Positions 46,874-58,477 of a DNA stretch of 64,000 bases are shown here, piece by piece. How positions within the stretch are numbered: the stretch's first letter is position 1; every line of letters starts with the position of its first letter. This stretch comes from Echinarachnius parma. Its lineage: Eukaryota > Echinodermata > Echinoidea > Clypeasteroida > Echinarachniidae. Where the stretch lies: NCBI GenBank assembly GCA_037951105.1, contig JBAMJV010008864.1, positions 1-64,000 of the forward strand, written 5' to 3'. A program made the position numbers and the translations under genes. The notes under the pieces are model-generated. The model did no database searches. It was not told where the DNA came from and saw only the letters and a program-made list of their open reading frames with translations.

Positions 46874-47978
46874 GGGTGCGGTTCGTTATTCCGAAGGTTC
46901 GTTATTCCGAAAATTAAATAGGGTTCGTTTATCCGAACATTTGTTGCATTATTCCGAAGGTTCGTTATTCCGAAGGTTCGCTATTCCTAAAATGAAATCG
47001 GGTTCGTTATTCCGAAGGTTCGTTATTCCGAAGGTCCGTTATTCCGAGGGTTCGTTATTCCGAAGGTTCGCTATTCCTAAAATGAAATCGGGTTCGTTAA
47101 TCCGAAAATGAATTTGGGTTTGTTATAATGCTATAATTTCATATAAAGAGATAAAATAAACTTAAATGTTTGATTGGTCTGGCCAAGGGAGGGAAATGCT
47201 TAATGCAGGCTGTAAATTAAATAAAGAAAAAACAAACTATAGTTTTATAACAAGCCCGATTTTATTTTCGGATCAACGAACCTTCGGAATAACGAACCTT
47301 CGGAATAACGAACCTTTGGAATAACGAACCTTCGGAATAACGAACCCGATTTTATTTTCGGATCAACGAACCTTCGGAATAACGAACCTTCGGAATAACG
47401 AACCTTCGGAATAACGAACCTTCGGAATAACGAACCTTCGGAATAAGGCGTCTTGTCATTTAAAAACTCCGCGTCTTTCACAGGCTTTCCTGATTATCCG
47501 ACTTTGTGTTTAAATCTCGATTAACATGCATTAGAAAGCTGAAACTGAACGCTTCAAGTTTTTCAAAAGAAAAGATGAATAGCACGATATCCGGGTGATT
47601 ATGTAAGGCGCAGTCGCGCGGTCGAAAGCAATATCGATCCGTCTTTTGATATCACATATTGCTCGTCAAGCCTGGGACAAAGTACGAGCCTAGCTTGATA
47701 ATCCGTCTTTTGTGATCGTAAAACTGAGAAAGTCAAATGAAAAGCCGGACCGCTGCGCCACATATAATCACCTGGATATCGTGCTTTATTTAAAACTTCG
47801 GCTTTAGTTCAACAAAAACTTGAAGCGTTCAGTTTCATCTTTCTAATGCATGTCAATCGAGAATTTAACACAAAGCCGGATTATCAGGAAAGCCCATGAA
47901 AGACGCGGCGTTTTTAAATGACAAGACGCCTAACTGAACCTTCGGAATAACGAACCTTCGGAATAACGGACTGTAACC
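46874..47978. mobile_element. hAT-like element made of TTCGGAATAACGAACC repeats (copy G2)
   Basis: An exact 8-bp duplication GTTTTAGG flanks it (46866-46873 and 47979-47986). The empty site is present in the related F block near 61572 (inverse of gtgttttaggtgc). It has the same internal design as 17098-17900: tandem 16-bp units facing opposite ways in the two halves. A 484-bp TAA fold-back is inserted in the right half. Confidence 0.9.
47447..47930. mobile_element. TAA fold-back element (PIF/Harbinger-like), short copy
   Basis: It starts GGCGTCTTGTCATTTAAAAA, ends TTTTTAAATGACAAGACGCC, and is flanked by TAA (47444-47446, 47931-47933). Arms of about 200 bases are inverted copies. A 3-bp TAA target is typical of PIF/Harbinger. 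The copy at 58478-60763 shares the terminal motif. Confidence 0.85.
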
Positions 47979-48676
47979 GTTTTAGGTGCCATCAGCATAA
48001 TTACGCATCTTTGCATTGAAACTGGTTTAGTTTGTGTCCGTACGTGTCCCAATATAGACATCATTCTAAGAAGACTTCTCTTTTTCATTGTTATATTCCT
48101 GGGTTTGATGGTCCAATTGCATAACCAATGTTATTCAAACAATTCAAGGCAATAAACCGTCCAGCGGTGACCTGGAGACGCACTATTCAATTGATATAAT
48201 TGCGATCCAACACGTAGACAAAATCGTACGAAAATCAGCTGTTGCTATGTCGGACAAACCCCTAAAAAGCTTTTCAACTTGCCATGAGCAACCATTGATG
48301 ATAGGCTACGCATGAACTGGTCTTTAGAGCATTGAATTAATGACGTCGCATTAGCGTGCGATAGCTTATCAAGCAAATGACCAATCATAGGGGCTGTAAC
48401 GAAAATATGTGTGAATTAGAACTTCACAGTACTTTATTTCCGATTTCTCTATCTTTCAAATCCCTTCATGCATAATGAGCTAATATTTAACAAAAGGCAA
48501 CAAAGAGTAGTGATGGAAATCAACATTTTGCATTAAAACACGAAATGCATATTATGTCTCTCTTGGAGAGAATTTTTTTCTCTCGGATCCTGTAATTGGC
48601 GGACGGCCTTGCTGTGGCCGTAGTTGTCATTAATATACATTTTCAGACCCATTTTAATTATATCAAATAGTATTAA

Positions 48677-49187
48677 AGGGTATTAATGGGTGACTAAATT
48701 ACAAATGCATGTTGACTTTTGTTGATCCGTAATAATTAATACATCACATATTTTTTTACTTTTTGATGTACATTTTTGTCATATTTTGTATATTATTGTT
48801 TATTTTACTTTTATTCTACCTGCTAAGCTCCACCCCTAAAAAACCCATCCAGAAGCTTATGACTTTTCTGGCATCATATGCCAGTCAATTCATCAGTCAG
48901 CTAAATGAACAAAATACATTGGTATGTCCCTTCCTATCAACTGACTACCTGTTCACAATAGCTGCATTGCATGTTCTTATACAATGTCCCTCACCATGAA
49001 AAGAAGGGTTTCAGTGGTATGTCCTCACCCACTGAGTACCTTATTGCATTAGCATTGTATGTTTTCATTCTTTTCATGGTGAGGGGCATTGTATAAGATT
49101 ATGCAATGCTACTGTGAATAGGTTATGTGATGTATTCATTATTACAAATCAACAAAAATCAATATGCATTTGTAATTTATTCACCCT
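48677..49187. mobile_element. TTAA element, family H (copy H2)
   Basis: TTAA at 48673-48676 and 49188-49191. The interior matches H1 at 13267 (cctgctaagctccaccccta, cctatcaactgactacctgt). The left edge has a few extra bases before the GGGTGACTAAATTAC block. The uninterrupted F sequence near 60870 supports the boundaries. Confidence 0.8.
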
Positions 49188-49403
49188 TTAAAAGACAGTT
49201 GGCACATTTTCATTATAAAACCATGAAAACCACGTGTACAGTAGGACCGTGGTATAGGAACAAGACTAAGAATGGTGGGATTGTGCACTTTTCTAAAAAC
49301 CGAAATAAGTGCATACAATGGTGCACTGTTACTCCTCTGCCGAGTCAGCACCTTTTGCCGTTACTTTGCACCTTATTTCAACCTTTTTTCTTCTTAGTGT
49401 GTA

Positions 49404-50401
49404 TTTATTATCTTTGTGTGATTCTCGCTTGGTAGCTTATCAAGCAAATGACCAATCAGAGGGGCTGTAACGAATCTACGCTTGAAGGAGAAATATTTTC
49501 ATATTATGTTATTTGTCCAATCCCTGTATGCATAATGAGCTATTATTTCACACAAGAAGTCACATAGCAGTGATGTAAATCGACAATTTTGCATTTAAAC
49601 ACAAATATGTTTGTTTTCTCACGGACCTTGTAATTGGTTGATAGCCTTGCTGTGGCCGTAGTTTGATTTACAGACCCATTTAAAGGGGATCACCAGGCAA
49701 AGAACAACACAGGAGTATATGTTTTGGAACCGTTTTGTGATATCAAATATATTGTGTAGTTCATAAACAAAGCAATTAATTACCACCACTTACTGAACCA
49801 CTATTATTTCCTGGTTCCGTACGGGCCAAGCATTTGCGAGTTCGCCATTGCTATTCCTGCGTACGCTCGGAGACAATATAATCCCTGACGATTCGTTCGC
49901 TCTGGACATAGTAGTCTCGTACATGCAGACCCGTAAACGCGTGCTTTAGAATGATGCGTTTTCCAATTATATTTGTTTTCTTCCTGGAAACATATATGTG
50001 TGAACTAGTTGATGGAATGGACTACTAAAGATGTTCCCTTTCATCTATAAGAGTATTATTTTATGCTGATAGTACCCTTTATTTCATTTCAATATTATAT
50101 GAAAATACAACTGGCACATACTTATTTAAAACCATACAATTATACACTCAAAATTGTGTGAGATACATTTGATGATTGACATAGAGTTTACGAATCGTGT
50201 ATTAATAGAGGAGTAAATAAAAAAAAACATGGGTGCAGTAGGACCATGGTATACGAACAAGTCTAAGAAAAGTGCGACTTTGCACTATAGCAAAAATACA
50301 CCTTTAAAGGTGCATAATATGGTGCAACTTTAATACTATGCCGAGTCTGCACCTTTTTTCCGTTACTTTGCACCATTTATCAACCTTTTTTTCTTAGTGT
50401 T
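49404..50401 (-). mobile_element. F-family element, second inverted segment
   Basis: Its terminus CTTAGTGTT lies at 50393-50401 followed by TA. It mirrors 52753-53387, including the same internal break point where another F element begins. It carries a family I element. Confidence 0.7.
49684..50078. mobile_element. TTAA element, family I (copy I1)
   Basis: TTAA (49680-49683), then AGGGGATCACCAGGCAAAG; ends GATAGTACCCT followed by TTAT. Similar over its length to I2. Confidence 0.75.
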
Positions 50402-50999
50402 TATGAATCAACGCGTGAATGCAATGTTGCAATTAGTAGAAGTGAGCAAGCTGCATGAGGTCAAATACGAATTAGGATCATTTTTACGAAGGAAACAGTG
50501 TAGACAAGAGTGTGGACGAGTAGTGATATGAAGCACGGTGGAGTTGTTGAAAAGGAGTTATTGATAATCATTGATAATCATCAATGTGCACAAACTTGAA
50601 CAACATAACCACTGGTACAATCAGAGTAAAGAATAGAAAGGTGTGGATATAGCGCCTTTTGGTTGAAATCTGAAATGGATGCCTTTTGGTTGAAAGGGTG
50701 AATTTCATATCAAAATTTTTCATATTTCCTGAAACAATTATGAGGGAAAATTTAGTAATTTAGATACACATGAGAGAGGTCTATTCAAATTTGGTTGCGA
50801 GCTCTTCATATGTAATGTATTTTTACGTATTCATTGAATATGATTTGCATTGAGACAAACAACAAGAATACGGGAGATCCCCAAGGAACAATATACAACT
50901 GTTGATACCAACTAAATGTACGCATTATATATCGGGTGTGAAAACTGTACAATGTTTCTCTGACCAGTATATTCACACACACACACCTGTTTAATTTAA

Positions 51000-51418
51000 A
51001 GGGGACCACCAGGCAAAGAACAACACATTATTATATGTTTTGGTACCGTTTTGTGATATCAAATAGATACCCAACATTTTGCAAAGGGTTGTGTAATTCA
51101 TAAACAAAGCAATTAATTTCCACCACTTACGGAACCACTGCTATTTACTGGTTCCATACGGGCCAACCATTTGCGAGTGCGCCGTTTGTAAACAATAGAT
51201 TCCCGGGCGATTCGTTCGCTCTGCACGCATTGCAATTCACCGCACACATAGCAGTCTGCGTAATTCAGACCGCATGAACGCATGCTTTAGAATGGTGATG
51301 CGTTTCCAATTATATATTTTTTTCTGGAAACATATTTTGGTGAACTTGTTGATGGAATGGAATACTAAAGATGTTACCTTTCTTTAATAAGAATATTATT
51401 TTTGGGTGGTGGTACCCT
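51000..51418. mobile_element. TTAA element, family I (copy I2)
   Basis: TTAA at 50996-50999 and 51419-51422; termini AGGGGACCACCAGGC and GGTGGTACCCT. The gene 1 locus near 6175-6190 shows the corresponding site without the element. Confidence 0.85.
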
Positions 51419-51459
51419 TTAAATTAGATTGAAATAAAAAAAAGAGACATAAAACTCAC

Positions 51460-51560
51460 CTTCTGCAGTTCTGCAAAGCATTTATTTAACGATGTGCTTG
51501 CTTTTAAATATCCAAACAAGTACGTTAAAAAACAGATAGATGTATGTGGAATGTGGAATT
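51460..51560 (-). other. Gene 2, probable 5' non-coding exon 1 (3' boundary)
   Basis: Donor AAG|GTGAGT at 51460/51459, aligned with the gene 1 donor at 6219. From here to the Death-domain acceptor at 36776 the intron is 14.7 kb; in gene 1 it is about 0.5 kb. The difference is inserted transposons. The 5' end is not defined. Confidence 0.45.
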
Positions 51561-52752
51561 TCCGCGACATGATAACATTATCATCAGCAACAGGCAACTC
51601 TTCGTCGTCTTCTCGTCTGTGTCATCCGCACGATGTATGCTGTAAAACCTTTGTCTAGTAGCTCTTCGTAGCGCGCCCTCTGCAATGCGGATGATTGTGT
51701 GCACTGCATCCAGATACTTTATTTTAATGCAATTCATTGTACAATCCAGAGTCATAATCTGCGTGCACGGTGAGGTAAGGGGGCTGCAGCATCCGATAGC
51801 TTTAGAAAAGGCGACATTCGGGAAACAAAAACACCTACATTCCGGCAAAACATGTCATGTCGGGCAAAATAATATTCGGCTAAGAACGTGTGATAATTTA
51901 CCAAACATATTTAATATTCAGACAAATCATATTATTTTCAAGGAAAACTATTCAATGTTCTGCCAATATTCAACCATTGTGAAAATAATGATAATAATTG
52001 GAGTGCCCATAATTATATGGACTAAGAAATGTGGAAATAGATAACCCTATGATAACATTCACGCTTCCTGCTTTTACAAGCTATATTCACATTTGCCTCC
52101 GCCTGGTTCTATCCTCGGTACGCCACTTGATACAACAGAAGCCGCGGCGCGCCGTAAACGTGATACGTACATTGTAGCTATGGTAACTAATAGTCAATAG
52201 AAACACCCGCGAACACGTCGTCAACCATGTCAACGGGAAACATTTTGCTTGTGATATCTAGTATGTGCACTGCCTGCCAGGGTGCTGCCTTTATGTACAG
52301 TAAGTATGCTATGGATTCATACAGTGCAGATGTGTGTGTTAAGACATCAATACATGGAGTGGGGGAGTATAATTTCAACGATGTGTTATAATTGGTGACA
52401 TGTTTGATGTTTGTGGATTCGTTGCCGCATTACATTAATCGTGTTACGCATGCTATTAAAGCAAGTAGTAGATTATTAGGTATATCACTCATGTGCACGC
52501 TTACAACCTGAACATATATGAACCTAATATATACAAAACAGTAACATTTATCATTGTTATGATTGCATTCTGTATTTAGCTATTTCCATTTGCCTCAGAT
52601 TATTCTGTATCAATATGAGATGAATCATAGTACACAGTTAATTAATCGAACTCTTCAAACCCAGTGGTTTTTTAAAGATGATTATCTTGTTGAATATGGA
52701 GATGTTTCTAGACAGGAGTAGTAAATTGTACAGTTTCCAGCTCAACTCCCTA

Positions 52753-53387
52753 CACACTAAGAAAAAAAAAAGGTTGATAAATGGTGCAAAGTAACGGGAA
52801 AGGGTGCAGACTCAGCATAGGATTAAAGTTGCACCATATTATGCACCTACAAAGGTGCATTTTTGATAAAGCGCAAAGTCGCACCTTTCTTAGACTTGTT
52901 CCTATACCATATAGTCCCGCTGCACGCATGTTTTTATGTATTCCTCTATTAATACACGATTCGTAAACTATATGTCAATCATCAAATGTATCTAACACTA
53001 TTATGAGTGTATAAGCTTATGGTTTAAAATGAATATGTGTCAATTGTATTTACATATAATATTGAAATTAATTAAATGGGTCTGTAAATCAAACTATGGC
53101 CACAGCACGGCTATCAACCAATTACAGGGTCCCAGACAAACAATTCACTCACAGAGAGAAAACAAAAAATTTTGTGTTTAAATGCAAAATTGTTGATTTA
53201 CATCACTGCTTTATGACTTCGTGTGTGAAATAATAGCTCATTATGCATGCAGGGATTGGAAAAACAAAGAAATTGGAAGTAACGTCATATGAAAATAGTT
53301 CTCCTTCAAGCGTAGTTTCGTTACAGCCCCTCTGATTGGTTATTTGCCTGATAAGCGACCAAGCGAGAATTAAACAAAGATAATAAA
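52753..53387 (+). mobile_element. F-family element, segment right of the host island
   Basis: TA (52751-52752), then CACACTAAG and the repeated GGTGCAAAGT words. It keeps the site without a family E insertion (near 53022). It is interrupted at 53388 by another F element. Confidence 0.75.
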
Positions 53388-54431
53388 TACACACTAACAA
53401 AAAAAAGTGCAAATAAGGTGCAAAGTTACGGCGAAAGGTGCAGACTCGGCAAAGGAGTAACATTGCACCATTTTATGCATGTTTGCTAAAGTGCACAATC
53501 CCACCATTCTTAGTCTTGATCCTATACCACGGTCCTACTGCACACGTGGTTTTCTGCGATCATATATTAAAGGACAATGACATCCAGACAAATTGTTGTA
53601 TGCACTATAAGACACTAAAATGAATAGTCTTTGAAAATTTGAGCACAATCGGTCAAGAAATAAGAAAACTATGGCTCTTTGAAAAGAGCCATGTATTTTT
53701 TTTCCAGTGACTCAAATTGGCAACGCACTCTGGCAAAGTTGTGGACAACTCCCCATACATTTTGTACACAAAATTTCAGTTTTGTTCAATTTTCTCAAAA
53801 TTTATGTTTACCCTTCGTTCGAGTTCAACATATGTTTTGTAGAATGCTTTTATACATAACATATCATGAGTTGGGGGAATGGAAAAATTGGACTATGGGG
53901 TCATTCCATGTCAAATCACCCAATGGATTTCATCGCACCGAGCACCCCCTCCGAATTTGCTAATATTTGGTATGTATGATATTTCAACCTTTTAAAGCTC
54001 AAATATTTAATTTTTAGCCCAATCCGCCCAACGGTTTTGGCGCTATGGTCGATTCTTATGGGGGAGTTTTGTAAGAAATGGGCGTTGGCACCATAACCGT
54101 TGGGTCAATTTATGTTGTGATGGTGTCATTGGACTGGGGATGTTATATGCAATCCATTTATGCCATTTGTTTTCATGCATGAGCGAGTTTGGATACGATA
54201 ACCTTTGACCTTAGTCTTTGACCTTCCGTTTTACCTCGTGGATCAAATAATTTTGGGAATTTTGTTGGCTTAAATGTTGTCTTGATATAATTTCTACAAC
54301 ATATGAAAGAATTGGAGATATATTATTTCTTGTTTTTTCTACAGCCTTGTTTTAAGTTTGAAAATTTCATGTAAAATTGAATTATTTTAGACCTACACCC
54401 ATGTCCAAGAATTCTATAGGGGTGTATATGT

Positions 54432-56417
54432 GGGCAATTCCACGAAAAATGTCACCCAAGGATGGAAAAATGAAACTCATGGGACAGCCTTGTTAACTAC
54501 TGGATAGTAATGAGGAAGGACCATATTTTGATGACTAAAGGAAAAAATTTGAAATTCAATGCAGAATATTTTTTTTTTGGCCATTGAAGTTGGGACAAAA
54601 ATTGTATGTATTACCCCCCAAAATGATGAAATTTGCATCCGTTGTTTGTGAAATAAAATTTAAAAATATGGACCACTTCAGAACAATAATTCTACTTCTA
54701 TTGTCTTGTTTATGCTTTGTTTTAACATCATAGAAAAGGAAATTGTGTAAAAATCTTTACTTTTTGAAAACTGATATTGGATAAAATCTTGATTCTTACA
54801 ACATTGATGTGTAATGTCCGTGACGTTTTAGATATAAAAGTTTTTGTAGAAGCAGAAGTCCTAATTCAATTTAATTCAAAATTCATTTGCAAAGCTAGAA
54901 TGTTATATCATAAAGTATATCAAGAGCATTTACCAAAATATTTGATGGCTTGTCCAGAATGGCGTCACGGACATTACGTCACGGCTGCGTCACGGACATT
55001 ACATACACAGTGAAAAGTATAAAAAAGCAGAGCAAAAAAATATCAAGCATTATTTTCTTATGTAAATGTCTTACTTTAGCCAAGAAATAAGATAATCCCA
55101 AGTAACAGGGGGACTACTACCTTCCTGGTTCAAGTTTTAATAAATTGTATCGTTAATCAGATAGTGAACTTTGAGTCAGTACTCTGAACTATTTATTAAA
55201 CTAAATTCCTTGCTTAATTTGAACATGCATGTCTTAATAATCAATAAAGACTTGACTATAACTTACTGGGAGCAGAAAGAGATGGTTAAATCTCATATAG
55301 TATGATCAAATTGCAAAAATTATACTCTTACCCAGCTAGCCACCTGACGTCGGGCCGATGTCGGAAGTTGGTTGCCGGATGTCGGCATATCGCCGTTGGC
55401 TCGAGGTTAAAATGTCCGCCAGCCCAACATCGTCACGACGTCATTTTTGTGATATATTGGCAAAACGTCAATTTCCGACAATGGACCAACATCATCTCAT
55501 GACATGATGTTGGGCCACTGTCGGAAAATGACGTTATGCCAATATATCACAAAAATGACGTCGTGACGATGTTGGGCTGGCGGACATTTTAACCTCGAGC
55601 CAACGGCGATATGCCGACATCCGGCAACCAACTTCCGACATCGGCCCGACGTCAGGTGGCTAGCTGGGTAGTCCATGATTTTCCATGTGTTATGCCCATG
55701 ATGTACACAACTTTTTTTAGATTTTACTATTTTTTGGCACAAAACAGCATTGTACCTCATTAAAAATGTATAACATATTTTTTAATAGTTGAACATTTGG
55801 TTTACTGCACATTCTGTTGAAAAATTTCAAATTTTACAATAATTTTGGAAAAACTTATTAATATTTTTAAAATAATATTTTTCTAATTGAAACAAAATTG
55901 AAATATAATTTTTGTTCTCAAAACTGTTTGATTACATATCAAATGTACAATTAAAAAAGTGTCATGCACAATGGAGCATTTTTTGCGGGTTATTTCTGAG
56001 TTTAGAAAAAGTGGACAAAAGTGTAATGTCCGTGACGCAACGTTTTGTTGTCTAGATCACATATGCCTGGCCCGTTTCCCCCAAAACAACTTGGATTCAA
56101 TTCATCATTGCCTTATCTATAATTAAATACCTAAATCACCTTTGTGAGGTCTCAGAACTCACAGACTTTTGCAAAGATGTATATGGATGCAAAAAGTCAT
56201 GTCCAAAAGATGTAATGTCCGTGACGGCACACATTTCGCAGAATTACTCAGTAACGAATTGGATAAATCTTCTGAAACTTTTTTGGAATACTTAACTAGG
56301 ATATTGTTTTGTAATCAAAATAAAAGTTAGACATTAGTGAGAGGTATGAATTAATAGTGGCATTGGAAAGTCATGAAAATTCTCTGATTTGTAATGTCCG
56401 TGACGCTGGAGTTGCCC
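54432..56417. mobile_element. Non-autonomous DNA element D2 (termini GGGCAATTCCACG, 4-bp target ATGT)
   Basis: ATGT at 54428-54431 and 56418-56421; the opposite arm of B near 57683 shows the empty site. The word GTAATGTCCGTGACG or its inverse recurs at about 54812, 54961-55000, 56021, 56211 and 56391. It is the counterpart of D1, with different internal words. It contains palindrome C. Confidence 0.85.
55331..55668. mobile_element. 338-bp palindromic MITE C (TA target)
   Basis: Starts CCCAGCTAGCCACCTGACGT, ends ACGTCAGGTGGCTAGCTGGG, flanked by TA. The two arms of about 165 bases are almost perfect inverted copies around a short centre near 55500. Confidence 0.9.
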
Positions 56418-58477
56418 ATGTATGAAAAAGACCTATTCAAAGTCATGATTAGAGGCCCATTCACACCCTGGCTTACCACAGTTAAATAGACCTGCTAATC
56501 CCCATACAATATAAATCCAGACAAATGGCATCTATTGATGTTGCAATGATACCACATGTTTCTAACCTGACAAGGGCCCTGGGCAGAATCAATTGTGAGC
56601 CAGATCAAATGTTCTTAATGCACACATCTGATTGGTTGAAATGCAGAAAATGTCTCCCTCTGCAACAGGGCCTAGGTGTAGTTCTTTTCTTGAATACAAT
56701 CTTTCAAGTTCAAGTTCAAAATGCAAACTTGTACATCAATCATGAAAGCAAATATCTACAGGTATCCCTTTTCAATGAATTTCATGTTTCTATGCAACAT
56801 TTTATGCAATTAAGTTACATGATTTGCAATCTGTAAAAATTCAAACCTGATTCTTTCCAACTAAACTGAACACAAAAAGTAACTACCCCCTAGACAACTG
56901 CTCATAATTTCATAACCAATAATTGTTTCAATATGTCATTTTACCACAATAAATATACAGTTGTTTTGTGTGAAAATCAAACGGCATTGTTTCACAAACC
57001 ATCAATGATGCATTAAGCCATACGTATGTGCTGTTTCACAAAAAATGGACAGGCATGTGCAAGTTCTTGTGACTTTTGAAATTGGGTCATTTGTCTTTAA
57101 TCTGTGCTCGTTCAGCCATCTCTCATTTCCACACATAATGTACAAAACAACTGTAGAAATATTGTAGTAAGATGACATCTTGAAACAATTATTGGTTATG
57201 AAATTATGAGCAGTTGTCTAGGGGGTAGTTACTTTTTGTGTTTGAATTTTTACAGATTGCAAATCATGTAACTATTGCATATTATTGCAAACTATTGCAA
57301 TTTATGATGCATAGAAACATGAAATTCATTGAAAAGGGATACCTGTAGATATTTGCTTTCATGATTGATGTACAAGTTTGCATTTTGAACTTGAACTTGA
57401 AAGATTGTATTCAAGAAAAGAACTACACCTAGGCCCTGTTGCAGAGGGAGACATTTTCTGCATTTCAACCAATCAGATGTGTGCATTAAGAACATTTGAT
57501 CTGGCTCACAATTGATTCTGCCCAGGGCCCTTGTCAGGTTAGAAACATGTGGTATCATTGCAACATCAATAGATGCCATTTGTCTGGATTTCTATTGTAT
57601 GGGGATTAGCAGGTCTATTTAACTGTGGTAAGCCAGGGTGTGAATGGGCCTCTAATCATGACTTTGAATAGGTCTTTTTCATACATATACACCCCTATAG
57701 AATTCTTGGACATGGGTGTAGGTCTAAAATAATTCAATTTTACATGAAATTTTCAAACTTAAAACAAGGCTGTAGAAAAAACAAGAAATAATATATCTCC
57801 AATTCTTTCATATGTTGTAGAAATTATATCAAGACAACATTTAAGCCAAAAAAATTCTCAAAATTATTTGATCCACGAGGTAAAACGGAAGGTCAAAGAC
57901 TAAGGTCAAAGGTTATCGTATCCAAACTCGCTCATGCATGAAAACAAATGGCATAAATGGATTGCATATAACATCCCCAGTCCAATGACACCATCACAAC
58001 ATAAATTGACCCAACGGTTAACGGACAATTGCCATTTGAAAAATGGTGCCAACGCCCATTTCTTACAAAACTCCCCCATAAGAATCGACCATAGCGCCAA
58101 AACCGTTGGGCGGATTGGGCTAAAAATTAAATATTTGAGCTTTAAAAGGTTGAAATATCATACATACCAAATATTAGCAAATTCTGAGGGGGTGCGATGA
58201 AAATTTTCACTTTTTTTGGGTGATTTGACATGGAATGACCCTATGAAGAAAATTATAAAAATGGGAACATTTGTGTACGAAACATATGGGGAGTTGTCCA
58301 CACACTTATCAGAGTGCGTTGCCAATTTGAGTTCCCCATAAAAATAAATGGACATCTTCAAAGAGCCGTAGTTTTCTTGTTTCTTACCCGATTATGCTCT
58401 AACTTTCAGAGATTATTCTTCTTAATCTCTTCAAGACTATGAAAGCAACATTTTGCTTGGGTTTCATTGCCCTTTAA

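Larger units (their letters stand above)
43250..49401 (-). mobile_element. F-family element in inverted orientation, heavily invaded
   Basis: Its right edge is CTTAGTGTG (49393-49401) followed by TA. Read on the minus strand it matches F1 and the block starting at 53390. It contains three family E elements, a truncated non-LTR fragment, a hAT-like element with a TAA fold-back inside it, and a family H element. The left limit is approximate (a fragment of the terminal GTGCAAAGTTGCAC repeats near 43258). Confidence 0.65.
50404..52750. other. Unique host segment containing gene 2 upstream sequence and exon 1
   Basis: Apart from the family I element it aligns with the gene 1 locus (about 6.0-6.8 and 11.5-12.3 kb), for example ctgttgataccaactaaatg near 50899 against 6083. 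It is bordered on both sides by F-element termini facing outward. Confidence 0.65.
53898..58241. mobile_element. Long palindromic element B (termini GGGTCATTCCATG, 4-bp target TATG)
   Basis: TATG flanks it at 53894-53897 and 58242-58245; A1 near 7720 shows the empty site. Without the D2 insertion it would be about 2.35 kb, nearly all in two inverted arms of about 1.15 kb meeting near 57060. Arms match very closely. No transposase recognised. Confidence 0.85.
53571..58473. mobile_element. TTAA element, family A (copy A2), interrupted
   Basis: TTAA at 53567-53570 and 58474-58477; termini AGGACAATGA and CATTGCCCT. The outer pieces (53571-53897 and 58242-58473) together equal A1 at 7511-8029. 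Everything between is a later insertion. Confidence 0.85.
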
